DNA from: an uncultured Anaerobiospirillum sp.
GTDB taxonomy: Bacteria; Pseudomonadota; Gammaproteobacteria; Enterobacterales; Succinivibrionaceae
Assembly (NCBI GenBank): GCA_944389615.1
Contig: CALXNA010000021.1
Location: 1 to 56,219, forward strand
Direction of reading: 5' to 3'
DNA: 56,219 bases
The notes beneath the pieces are model-generated. The model was not told the origin of the DNA, ran no database searches, and worked only from the letters and a program-made list of their open reading frames with translations. The number at the start of each line of letters is the position of its first letter. The stretch's first letter is position 1. The translations under genes were made by a program, and so were the position numbers. This document shows, one piece after another, positions 27,208 to 35,334 of the stretch.

Positions 27208-28743
27208 ATGGCACAAAAGAAAACTCTTGCCCTTATTATCATGGATGGTTGGGGTGACAACCCAGTTAAGGAATTCAACGCTGTTGCTAATGCTAAGACT
27301 CCGGTGTTAGATGGTCTGTGTGCCAAGTACGCTCACACCGACATCTCCGCTTCGGGCATTGACGTTGGTCTGCCTGATGGCCAGATGGGCAACTCCGAAG
27401 TCGGTCACACCAATATCGGTGCCGGTCGCATCGTCTACCAAGAGCTGACGCGCGTCACCAAGGCCATTGCTGACGGCGACTTCTTCTCCAACTCCGTGCT
27501 GTGCGAAGCCGTTGACAAGGCAGTTAAGGCTGACAAGGCTGTCCACATCATGGGTCTGATGTCGCCAGGCGGCGTCCACAGCCACGAAGACCACATCTTG
27601 GCCATGATCAAGCTCGCTGCCCAGCGTGGTGCCAAGAAGATCTACTTCCACCCATTCTTAGACGGCCGTGACGTACCACCTCGTTCGGCCTTAGATTACA
27701 TCGGTAAGTTTGAAGACCTCTTCCGTGAGTTAGGCGTTGGCCGCTTTGCCTCGGTCGTTGGCCGTTACTACGCCATGGATCGTGACAACCGTTGGGATCG
27801 TGTCGAGCAGGCCTATGACCTGTTAACCCAAGGCATCAGCCAGTTCCCAGCCTATCCTTCGATCAAGGAGGCCATTGAGGCCGCCTACGCCCGTGACGAG
27901 AACGATGAGTTCGTCAAGGCCTCGGTCATCGGCGACAAGGTTGCCATGGAAGATGGCGACAGCCTCATCTTCATGAACTTCCGTGCCGACCGCGCCCGTC
28001 AGATCACCCGTGCTTTTGTCAACCCAGACTTTGACGGCTTTGCGCGCAAGGCCCAGCCAAAGCTTGCTGACTTTGTCATGCTGACCCAGTACGCCGCTGA
28101 CATCAAGACTGCTTGCGCCTTCCCACCAGCTGACCTCACCAACACCTTAGGCGAGTGGTTATCGTCCCACAACAAGACCCAGCTGCGCATCTCTGAGACC
28201 GAGAAGTACGCTCACGTCACCTTCTTCTTCAACGGTGGTGTTGAGACCGTATTCCCAGGCGAGGATCGCATCTTAGTCCAAAGCCCTAAGGTTGCCACCT
28301 ACGATCTCCAGCCTGAGATGAGCTCCACCGAGCTCACCGACAAGCTGTGCGCAGCCATCGAGTCGGGCAAGTATGACGTTGTCATCTGCAACTATCCAAA
28401 CGGCGACATGGTTGGCCACACCGGCGTCTACGAGGCTGCAATTAAGGCCGTCGAAGCCGTTGACCACTGCATCGGCCGCGTCGTTGCCTCCTTAGAGAAG
28501 GTTGGTGGCGAGTGCCTCATCACCGCTGACCACGGCAACTGCGAGCGCATGAAGGATATGACCACCGGCCAGCCTTACACCGCTCACACCAACCTGCCAG
28601 TCCCATTCATCTACGTTGGCCGCAAGGCCCACATGCGTGAGGGCGGCCGCTTAAGCGACATCGCTCCTACCATGCTGTACCTGATGGGCATGGAGATCCC
28701 AGCCGAGATGACCGGCAAGTCGATCATCACCTTAGACGAGTAA
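27208..28743 (+). CDS. gpmI: 2,3-bisphosphoglycerate-independent phosphoglycerate mutase
   Basis: Manganese-dependent glycolytic enzyme that interconverts 3- and 2-phosphoglycerate through a phosphoserine. It has 511 residues, standard length. [10 protein letters not shown] gives first metal ligands, the catalytic serine lies in [26 protein letters not shown] and [11 protein letters not shown] bind substrate, and [11 protein letters not shown] and AHTNLPVPF complete the metal site. The gene is divergent from yibN-secB-gpsA as in E. coli (gpmM). A strong terminator follows. Confidence 0.98.
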   Translation: MAQKKTLALIIMDGWGDNPVKEFNAVANAKTPVLDGLCAKYAHTDISASGIDVGLPDGQMGNSEVGHTNIGAGRIVYQELTRVTKAIADGDFFSNSVLCEAVDKAVKADKAVHIMGLMSPGGVHSHEDHILAMIKLAAQRGAKKIYFHPFLDGRDVPPRSALDYIGKFEDLFRELGVGRFASVVGRYYAMDRDNRWDRVEQAYDLLTQGISQFPAYPSIKEAIEAAYARDENDEFVKASVIGDKVAMEDGDSLIFMNFRADRARQITRAFVNPDFDGFARKAQPKLADFVMLTQYAADIKTACAFPPADLTNTLGEWLSSHNKTQLRISETEKYAHVTFFFNGGVETVFPGEDRILVQSPKVATYDLQPEMSSTELTDKLCAAIESGKYDVVICNYPNGDMVGHTGVYEAAIKAVEAVDHCIGRVVASLEKVGGECLITADHGNCERMKDMTTGQPYTAHTNLPVPFIYVGRKAHMREGGRLSDIAPTMLYLMGMEIPAEMTGKSIITLDE

Positions 28744-28767
28744 GAAGCCCTCTTCTCGCGCTAAAAG

Positions 28768-28801
28768 AGCCTGCCCCAGCTTGCTGGGCGCAGGCTTTTT
28801 T
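28768..28801 (+). terminator. Terminator after gpmI
   Basis: AGCCTGCCCCAG and CTGGGCGCAGGCT pair around a short loop and run into TTTTTTG. It begins 25 bases past the stop. Confidence 0.9.
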
Positions 28802-29294
28802 GTGCCCGGAGCGCGCACCAAAAAGCTTGCGCAACCTGCCCACGCAGCCTATGCCCTGTGGGCCATACCCCAAGCTTGAGGCTAAGCCCAACCGGCCTTC
28901 TGTCCCTTAGAGACCAATGCTCAGTGGATGGAGCCAGAAGCCAATCTGTAAGTCTCTAAGGCGCAAAGGGCCACTCGGCGCTAACCTTCGACTCCGCCCG
29001 AAGAGCTTTGGGCCAACAGCGGCTGCGCGCGCCGCGCACCGCGTCACGCTGGGGCCACTCTGTAGGTCTCTAAGAAGCAAAGGGCCGTCTGCGCGGGATT
29101 GGGCACAGGCCTTGGCGCGGCGAAGAAAGGGCCTTGGCGCGGGGCGCGCAGTTGTGATGCACTGTTATAGGGAAGTATTGAGCTTAAGGTGCGGAGCATG
29201 CCTTGGCATGGTGCAAAAACTGTGATCTCTAGGGCAAAATCGCGCTTTGTCCGCCCTGCCACTTTTCACAAGTGGCCGCGGAGCGCCCCAGCTT
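28802..29294. other. Non-coding stretch with short dispersed repeats
   Basis: No convincing gene. GTCTCTAAG plus GCAAAGGGCC recurs at 28952 and 29066 (114 bases apart), and CTTAGAGACC, its inverse, lies near 28907. Similar words (GTCTCTAAGG, AGCTTTGGGC) occur in the 212-bp array at 3.2-3.7 kb, so these may be decayed members of one repeat family. Confidence 0.5.
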
Positions 29295-29311
29295 GGTGAA
29301 ACAGTTTCACC
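29295..29311. promoter_or_regulatory. Perfect 17-bp operator-like palindrome
   Basis: GGTGAAAC and GTTTCACC face each other around a single A. The form resembles binding sites of dimeric repressors such as the LacI/GalR family. The controlled gene is unclear; the nearest downstream plus-strand unit is the structured element and 50-codon ORF at 29.5-30.0 kb. Confidence 0.45.
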
Positions 29312-29338
29312 ACTATGCGCTGCGTTTCATGAGCCGGG

Positions 29339-29431
29339 CAATGTTACAAAGCGCCCGACGCGGCTGCTCTGCGAGACGTGTTATCTAGGAATCGCCCCAT
29401 ACCGTTTGCACCGCAGGTTTTTGTAACATTG
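29339..29431. repeat. 12-bp inverted repeat
   Basis: CAATGTTACAAA (29339-29350) and TTTGTAACATTG (29420-29431) are perfect inverted copies 69 bases apart. They could form a stem in RNA or be two binding sites. Confidence 0.6.
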
Positions 29432-29509
29432 TTGCTGGTATCGCGGCAGGGCGCGCCCTTGGTTCTACCACCATCAAATCTGTACCATCGACAAGTCACA
29501 ATTGAGCAT

Positions 29510-29537
29510 TTGCAAACGCTCACGATGCGCGTACAGT
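29510..29537 (+). promoter_or_regulatory. Possible promoter of the structured element
   Basis: TTGCAA and TACAGT (29532-29537) are 16 bases apart, placing a transcript start near 29545, just before the multi-hairpin element. Confidence 0.4.
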
Positions 29538-29544
29538 GCTCAAC

Positions 29545-29803
29545 AAATGAGCTGCGCTGCCGATGAGAATCATAACGGTTCCCGGTAACAACGTGATGTT
29601 TAACCCTTACGTGGCTAAGGGTGACCTGCGCCGCGCGCAGCATCAGGATGATGCAACGAGCGCGCAGGCTGACCTTTAGTGGGTGCGTGCACATCACGGG
29701 GAAGCGTAACCAAAGTAAGGTAGACGCCTCTTGGGCGGCCTCACGCTGACAAGAGTCGTCATGGATCTGTTGCAACCTCTTGTGGGTTGCCGTTTGGCTT
29801 TTT
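29545..29803 (+). ncRNA. Candidate structured RNA (multi-hairpin leader or small RNA)
   Basis: GTGATGT (29593-29599) pairs with ACATCAC (29691-29697) and encloses three hairpins in a row: ACCCTTA/TAAGGGT (29603-29622), CTGCGC/GCGCAG (29626-29640) and GCATCA/TGATGC (29640-29654, sharing one base). Further on CTCTTG pairs with CAAGAG, and GCAACC/GGTTGC with a nearby T6 run (near 29772-29813) looks like a terminator. A 50-codon ORF starts right after. It may be a free RNA or a leader with an attenuator. No known family is recognised. Confidence 0.45.
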
Positions 29804-29817
29804 TAGGAGATAGCAGT

Positions 29818-29970
29818 ATGTATCCGCAAAAAAAGCGCGGGTTCGCACCTATCACCGCCTTTGGCGTAAAAAACAACTTCAAGGCTTTCAACTTCATGAA
29901 GCGTCGTCACATCGATGACCGAGCTCAAAGCGAGCGTGTCGATGCTTTCAAGTTAGCGATTGCCAAGTAG
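29818..29970 (+). CDS. Small basic protein, 50 residues, unknown
   Basis: The ATG follows TTAGGAGATAGCAGT, an excellent ribosome site. The product starts MYPQKKRGFAPITAFGVKNN and ends DAFKLAIAK; it is rich in Lys, Arg, Asn and Phe, without a membrane segment. Size and charge resemble ribosome-associated small proteins such as RMF (55 residues), but the RMF motifs are absent, so I assign no function. It sits between a structured upstream element and a hairpin-rich downstream region ending in a terminator. Confidence 0.6.
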   Translation: MYPQKKRGFAPITAFGVKNNFKAFNFMKRRHIDDRAQSERVDAFKLAIAK

Positions 29971-30341
29971 CTGACGCGCAGCACCAAGGCTCTTCGAGCT
30001 TTGCCCTGTTGCCGCACCAAGGCTAAACTCAAACGAACACAGCATCACATAAGGACACGCATCACGGGTTAACCCGTCTGCTTGGAGCGTTTGCCCTCTT
30101 CTTACTTGGAGGCAAACGAAGGTGTAACTAAAGGCAGCTGTTGCCAGTGTTGCTCGCGCCACGCAGCGTAGCACTCAGCCTTCTGCTTGTCATGCCTCAG
30201 TGCATGCACCCCCAAGCCTCCGGCATCAAGCACCTGCCGAAGCATCCAAACTAAAGGGCCGCAATCGCGGCCCTTTGGTTTTGGCGCTCAGGCGCACTCA
30301 GCCTGCGCGCTCGCTCTGGCCTGCGCCGCAGGCCTGCGACG
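29971..30341. other. Hairpin-rich region between the small ORF and pmbA
   Basis: No gene is seen. CGTTTGCC and GGCAAACG form a stem at about 30088-30121, and ACGGGTTAACCCGT is a palindrome near 30065. The stretch ends in a strong terminator (separate entry). It could be the 3' part of the small-ORF transcript. Confidence 0.45.
30253..30282. terminator. Strong bidirectional terminator
   Basis: AAAGGGCCGC and GCGGCCCTTT pair perfectly around AATC. GGTTTT follows on the plus strand and TTTAGTTT on the minus strand. It lies between the small-ORF unit and the end of pmbA and can serve both. Confidence 0.85.
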
Positions 30342-31706
30342 TTAGTCGCCGGAGATCGTGATCTCCGGGATCAAAATGGAGCCCACTTGCAGGAAGCGGC
30401 GCTCATCGACATCCGAGCCTAATAAGGCGATGTTACGCGTCATGTCGAGCATATTGCCTGCGACCGTGACCTCGTCGACGGCATGTACGCGCTCCCCGTT
30501 TTCAAAGTAGAAGCCCGAGAGGCCGCGGCTGTAGTTGCCATTGACCACGTTGATCCCCTGCCCCATCAGGCCGTCGATCACGATGCCGCTTCTGGCCTGC
30601 CGCATCATCTCCTCAAGCGTACAGGTGTGCGCTGCATCGGCGGTGACAAAGGTGTTGTAGAGCGAGTCGTTGTGGCCATTGCAGCGCATCTTGAGCTTGC
30701 GCGCGCTGTAGGTGCTAAGTAGATACTCCTTGAGTACACCGGCCTCAACCAGTGTCAGCGGACGCGTCGCGACGCCATCGCTGTCAAAGGCACTTGAGCA
30801 CAGGCCATCGTTGAGCCATGGATCTTCCTTGATGGTGATGAACTCAGGGTAGATCTGCTGCCCTAACTTATCCTTCAAGTACGAGGAGTTGTGGTAGATG
30901 AGGTTACCGGCAAGGCCGCTTAAGCACGAAGCGATAAAGCCGGAGCTTGAGCGCCGGAAGATCACGTTGTACTTGCCCGTCTTCACCTTGCGGGCGCCGA
31001 GCTTGCCTAAGGTGCGCTCAATGGCCTCATCGACCAAGCGCTCATCGCTCCACTCCTTGGCCGGATTGGTCAGGCTCTGCCCGCTCGAGCTCGTTTGCAT
31101 CACACCATCACGCATGCCGACAAAGCCGATGTACTTGGACACGGTGGACTCGGCCTTGGAGCGGCAAAAGCCGTGGCTCGTTGCGAGCACATCTAAGTCA
31201 TACTCAATGGAGTAGGCCGAACCGTCGGACTTAACTAAGCCCTGCTCCTTAAACTGCGGGAGTTTGGCGATACCAAGCTGCTCAAACTCGATGGCGCGCT
31301 TGACCACGCTATCGGGATCTTCTTCTAAGGCAAAGCAGTTTTGGATCTCCACCCCACCTTGGTACAGGTCGGCCTCGTCGCACAGACCCGCAAACTCGTC
31401 GGGCGAGGTGTACTCACTGAGGCTTAACGCCGAGTCGATGGCTCGCTCGATACTCTCAGGGGAGAAATCATTGGTACTGACCGAAGCTGAGTGGTGGTCG
31501 CGATAGACGCGCACCGCCATGCCCAGCATCTGGTTGAACTCTAAGTTCTCGACCTCACCCTCACGGGCCGACACATTGATGCCCTTACCAGCACCAATCT
31601 TAATCTTGACCTGATCGGCGCCCTTCTTGAGCGCCTGCTCCACCGTCTTAGCGGCAAGGTCTTCGTATTGGGCGCGTCGTTGATCAATCTCGGAGAAAAA
31701 TGACAT
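30342..31706 (-). CDS. pmbA: Metalloprotease-related protein PmbA/TldE
   Basis: Partner of TldD in a heterodimeric zinc protease that degrades unfolded peptides and matures some modified peptides (microcin B17 in E. coli). It has 454 residues. GKGINVSAREGEVENLEF, FRRSSSGFIASCLSGLAGN and GLMGQGINVVNGNYSRGLSGFYFENGE are typical; like other PmbA proteins it lacks HExxxH. It shares a strand and likely an operon with tldD and darP; in E. coli tldD and tldE are far apart. Confidence 0.96.
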   Translation of the reverse strand: MSFFSEIDQRRAQYEDLAAKTVEQALKKGADQVKIKIGAGKGINVSAREGEVENLEFNQMLGMAVRVYRDHHSASVSTNDFSPESIERAIDSALSLSEYTSPDEFAGLCDEADLYQGGVEIQNCFALEEDPDSVVKRAIEFEQLGIAKLPQFKEQGLVKSDGSAYSIEYDLDVLATSHGFCRSKAESTVSKYIGFVGMRDGVMQTSSSGQSLTNPAKEWSDERLVDEAIERTLGKLGARKVKTGKYNVIFRRSSSGFIASCLSGLAGNLIYHNSSYLKDKLGQQIYPEFITIKEDPWLNDGLCSSAFDSDGVATRPLTLVEAGVLKEYLLSTYSARKLKMRCNGHNDSLYNTFVTADAAHTCTLEEMMRQARSGIVIDGLMGQGINVVNGNYSRGLSGFYFENGERVHAVDEVTVAGNMLDMTRNIALLGSDVDERRFLQVGSILIPEITISGD

Positions 31707-31809
31707 CGCTTTGCCTTGTCAGGCCTCTGGCCTGGGTTAGAGGAAATCTATCGGGGCGCAGGCTGCGCGGGGCGTGAGCCACGGCGGTGGCCACCGCGTG
31801 GCTACCGCG

Positions 31810-31930
31810 GACTGGGCTCGTGCCGCGGCACCGCAGACTGGGCTCGCGCCGCGGCACCGCGGACTGGGCTCGCGCCGCGGCACCGCGGACTGGGCTCGCG
31901 CCGCGGCACCGCAGACTGGGCTCGCGCTGC
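31810..31930. repeat. 26-bp tandem repeat after darP
   Basis: The unit starting GACTGGGCTCGCGCCGCGGC occurs at 31810, 31836, 31862, 31888 and 31914, exactly 26 bases apart with few changes. It begins at the darP stop codon and runs downstream toward pmbA. No spacers are present. Confidence 0.9.
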
Positions 31931-31931
31931 A

Positions 31932-32507
31932 CTAAGCACCATTGCTCTTGGCGCGCTGCATCGTCTCAGGGATGGTCACGCCGCTGCGGTTCACTTCTGC
32001 CTTGATGTACTGGTACAGCGCCCGCGCCGCCGGACGATCGGGCAAGGTGGAGCTAAGCTCATCGTGGGCGCGCTTGACCAAGGTGCGCAGCTTGTTGCGG
32101 TCGATCGCAGGGATCAGCTCGACCATAGCGTTGACGCCCTTGATGCCACCGTGGATCAGAAACTCGCGCAGTTGCTCAAGGCGCAGCGCGTTGGGATCTT
32201 CCTTGGCGGTAGCGCCCATGCCGTTAACCTGCGCCTCGAGCTCTTCGTGACCGTAGTTACGCAGAAGCTTGGCGACATATTGCAGCTGGCGGCGACGCTC
32301 ATCGCTATTGCGCTTTAAGGAACGAGCCTTGACCAAGGCTTCCTTGATGTCCTCGTCCTCAAAAACCAAGCGGGCAAAGGCGGTATCACCTAAATCGGCC
32401 AACTTGTCAGCGAGCTTGCGGATCGCCTGCGCCTCGCGTTTGTGCGCGCTGCGGCTTTGCTCGTCGGGGGCGGTATCGAAACCTTCAAAATGCTCTTGTA
32501 CTGCCAT
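31932..32507 (-). CDS. darP: Dual-action ribosomal maturation protein DarP (YjgA)
   Basis: Late 50S assembly factor, 191 residues (183 in E. coli). KREAQAIRKLADKLADLG, RRRQLQYVAKLLRN and the RLEQLREFLIHGG segment are typical of the DUF615 family. Its ATG directly follows the tldD TAA, so translation is coupled. In E. coli it lies beside pmbA; here it sits between tldD and pmbA. Confidence 0.94.
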   Translation of the reverse strand: MAVQEHFEGFDTAPDEQSRSAHKREAQAIRKLADKLADLGDTAFARLVFEDEDIKEALVKARSLKRNSDERRRQLQYVAKLLRNYGHEELEAQVNGMGATAKEDPNALRLEQLREFLIHGGIKGVNAMVELIPAIDRNKLRTLVKRAHDELSSTLPDRPAARALYQYIKAEVNRSGVTIPETMQRAKSNGA

Positions 32508-33959
32508 TTACTCTTCCTCGGTCTTGGAGCCACCGACAATGATGGAGCTGATCTTCACCGTAGGCTGGCCAATGCCCACGCGCACCGATTGCCCGGCCTT
32601 GCCGCACCAGCCGATACCGCGGTCAAACTCAAGGTCATCGGCAACCATGCAGACCTTGTTCATGGTCTCTGCGCCGCTGCCAATTAAGGTCGCGCCCTTG
32701 ATCGGGGCGACAATCTTGCCCTTTTCGACCAAGTAGGCCTCCGAGGCCGAGAAGACAAAGCGCCCCGAGGTCGGGTCGACTTGGCCCCCGGCGAAGTTGA
32801 CGGCATAAATGCCGCGCTCTAAGGAGGCGATGAGCTCGTCCTTATGGTACTCGCCCGGCAGCAAATAGGTATTGGTCATACGCGGGATGGTCATGTCGCT
32901 ATAGCTCTGGCGGCGGCCATTGCCGGTGGGCTTCATGCCCATCAGGCGGGCACTGCGCCGGTCGTGCATATAGGACTTCAAGATGCCCTTTTCAATCAGG
33001 ACATTGTGCTGAGCCGGAGTGCCCTCATCGTCGCAGCTTTGCGAGCCGCGGCGGCGCTCGATGGTGCCATCATCAACAATGGTGCACAAAGGCGATGCCA
33101 CCTGCTGGCCCATCTTGTCGTGATAGATCGAAGTCTTGAGGTAGTTGCAATCACCCTCAAGGCCATGGCCCACCGCCTCGTGAATCAGTACCGCCGGCCA
33201 GCCTGCGCCCAAAACTACCGGCATGGTGCCCGCCGGAGCTGGGATCGACTCTAAATTGACCGCCGCCATGCGTACCGCATCGCGCGCGACATTGAGGTAG
33301 ACGTCATCGTCCAGCAGCTCATCGAGCAGATACGAGCCGCCCATGGCCGATGAACCGGATTCGGTGCGCGTGCCATTCTTCATGACCACGCTGACGTTGA
33401 ACTGAACAATCGGCTTGACGTCGGCGCCGATGGTGCCATCGGTATTGAGCACCAGCATCTGCCGATGTACCTGCCCCAAGCTAATCTCGACTTGGTCGAC
33501 GCGCGGATCGGCAGCGCGGGCCACCTCATTGGCCTTGCGCATCAGAGCAATCTTGTCGTCACGCGAGAGGGAGTCCAGCGGATTGTCTTGGACATAGAGC
33601 GGCTTGACCGCCAAAGGATTGAGGGCGATAGCGACGCGCTCGCAGTTATGGCCGCGGCTAATGGAGCGGGCGGCCTGACAGGCATCTAAGATCGCCTGCG
33701 GCTCGATCGCATCGGCATAGGCAAAGCCCGTCTTCTCGCCAATCTGGGCGCGGACACCGACTCCAGCTAAGATGTTGTAATTGCCGTGCTTGATGATGCC
33801 CTCGGACAGCCGAAAGGACTCACTGACCTCGTGCTCAAAGAAGATGTCACCAAAATCAAGCTGGCGCTCTTGGAGCAGAGTCAGGCTCTGCCTTAAGAAG
33901 GCATCGTCGATGCCTGCAGGGTGGAGCAGATGCTCCTTGACGTAGCTTAAATTATCCAT
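32508..33959 (-). CDS. tldD: Metalloprotease TldD
   Basis: Catalytic subunit of the TldD-TldE protease; 483 residues. The zinc motif HEAVGH lies in AVLIHEAVGHGLEGD, followed by the third-ligand region NFAGGQVDPTSGRFVFS. The frame IGWCGKAGQSVRVGIGQPTVKI closes the protein as in homologues. First gene of tldD-darP-pmbA. It lies beside maf-mreDCB, as in E. coli, where rng and yhdP intervene; those are missing here. Confidence 0.97.
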   Translation of the reverse strand: MDNLSYVKEHLLHPAGIDDAFLRQSLTLLQERQLDFGDIFFEHEVSESFRLSEGIIKHGNYNILAGVGVRAQIGEKTGFAYADAIEPQAILDACQAARSISRGHNCERVAIALNPLAVKPLYVQDNPLDSLSRDDKIALMRKANEVARAADPRVDQVEISLGQVHRQMLVLNTDGTIGADVKPIVQFNVSVVMKNGTRTESGSSAMGGSYLLDELLDDDVYLNVARDAVRMAAVNLESIPAPAGTMPVVLGAGWPAVLIHEAVGHGLEGDCNYLKTSIYHDKMGQQVASPLCTIVDDGTIERRRGSQSCDDEGTPAQHNVLIEKGILKSYMHDRRSARLMGMKPTGNGRRQSYSDMTIPRMTNTYLLPGEYHKDELIASLERGIYAVNFAGGQVDPTSGRFVFSASEAYLVEKGKIVAPIKGATLIGSGAETMNKVCMVADDLEFDRGIGWCGKAGQSVRVGIGQPTVKISSIIVGGSKTEEE

Positions 33960-34106
33960 GAACCTACCACCAAGGGATCAAAACATGAAGGGAGCGTAGC
34001 GGTGGGCAGGGCGCGCAGCCTGCGACAGCATGCGCGCATAACCGCGCCTCAAGCGCGCAGCAGCGCGCCAGTGCTGCGCCCAGTGCGGGCGCTGCCGGGC
34101 GGCCCA

Positions 34107-34730
34107 TTAGCCTTGCACAGACACGGTGCGCGGCTTGATACCAAACTGGGCTAAGGCCATGCGCACTTGGCAAATCGGCAGGCCCACCACCGCACTGACC
34201 GAGCCGGAGACCTTCTCGACAAACATCGAGGCAATGCCTTGAACGGCGTAGGCCCCGGACTTGTCGTCGCACTCGCCGGAGGCGACGTAGGTGGCAATGA
34301 GCTCCTCGCTCAAGGGCGCAAAAGTCACTTCGGTGGTGACCGTGAAGTTTTGCTCGAGCTCGCCCTTGACGATGCACACGGCGCTCATGACCTCGTGGGT
34401 ACGCCCCGAGAGCAGGCGCAAGATGCGCTTAGCATCCTCACGGGAAGTGGGTTTGCCGATAATAATATCATGACAAACTACGATGGTATCTGCGGCCAAA
34501 ACGACGTCATGCGGGTGCAGCTCCGCAATGATCCGGGCCTTCTCGGCGGCCATGCGCGCCACGTAGGCACTTGGGCTTTCCCCCACCATGATCGTCTCGT
34601 CAGCATCAGGCTTCATCACGACAAAGCGCAAGCCCATCTTCTCTAAGTAGTCGCGCCGCCGCGGTGAACTAGAGGCCAAAATCAAATCGTAATCTTGGGC
34701 CTGCGAAGCCGACTGAACCAGCTGAGCCAT
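34107..34730 (-). CDS. maf: Nucleoside triphosphate pyrophosphatase, Maf family (YhdE-like)
   Basis: Hydrolyses non-standard or excess nucleotides (dTTP/UTP for the YhdE subgroup) to monophosphates. It has 207 residues. LASSSPRRRDYLEKMGL, AADTIVVCHDIIIGKPTSREDAKRIL and GSVSAVVGLPI hold the conserved residues. The ATG after AGGAAAGTTCAG at 34730 was chosen; a longer reading overlaps mreD and is arginine-rich. It follows mreD as in E. coli. Confidence 0.95.
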   Translation of the reverse strand: MAQLVQSASQAQDYDLILASSSPRRRDYLEKMGLRFVVMKPDADETIMVGESPSAYVARMAAEKARIIAELHPHDVVLAADTIVVCHDIIIGKPTSREDAKRILRLLSGRTHEVMSAVCIVKGELEQNFTVTTEVTFAPLSEELIATYVASGECDDKSGAYAVQGIASMFVEKVSGSVSAVVGLPICQVRMALAQFGIKPRTVSVQG

Positions 34731-34803
34731 CTGAACTTTCCTCACATCCGAAAACCACTGGGGCCAAAGTTGACTGAAGCCGCGGCCGGGCCGCGGCCGG
34801 AAC

Positions 34804-35334
34804 TTAGAGCTCCTTTTCGACTTTGACCGAAGCGCTAGTGACGTTAAAGACCTTCCACAAGGTGGCATAGACCATAATCATGATTGGCCAGAGCCCCATG
34901 GTCACCAAGGTCGGCCAGCCGAAGTTGCCAGAGTAGGTGCCTTGGGCGATGAGGTGGCCAATCCAATAGACCACGATGTGGCCAATCAGATTGACGATCC
35001 CGATGATGACCATCTGCTGCCACAGCATGAAGTTAATGAAGCTCTTAAACTGCGACAAAATGATGTAGACCTGAAAGGCCAAGATCAAGGCATTGAAGCC
35101 AAAGGGCGCGCCCGAGAGCAAATCGAGCAAGAGGCCCGTTCCCCATGCCATGCCCACATTGATGCGCTGCGGGTCGGAGCAGGCAAAGAAGATGAGCAAG
35201 AGCGCCGCAAAGTCCGGCCGAAACGGCGCGATCACCGCTGGTAAGTGGACGATCTCCAAGATGAGCGTGATAAAGAGCAGCGGGCAAAAGATGAGATACG
35301 AGGAGCGGCGCTGCTCATTTTTGGGGTTAGCCAT
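34804..35334 (-). CDS. mreD: Rod shape-determining protein MreD
   Basis: Inner-membrane partner of MreB, MreC and the elongasome; 176 residues with about five membrane segments. RPDFAALLLIFFACSDPQRINVG and GLLLDLLSGAPFGFNALI are the family core. Its ATG overlaps the last eight bases of mreC (ATGGCTAA), indicating coupled translation. Confidence 0.95.
   Translation of the reverse strand: MANPKNEQRRSSYLIFCPLLFITLILEIVHLPAVIAPFRPDFAALLLIFFACSDPQRINVGMAWGTGLLLDLLSGAPFGFNALILAFQVYIILSQFKSFINFMLWQQMVIIGIVNLIGHIVVYWIGHLIAQGTYSGNFGWPTLVTMGLWPIMIMVYATLWKVFNVTSASVKVEKEL

Noticed and set aside
31810..31930. CRISPR or coding repeat
   Set aside because: Contiguous 26-bp units without spacers; the frame shifts each unit, so no protein repeat.
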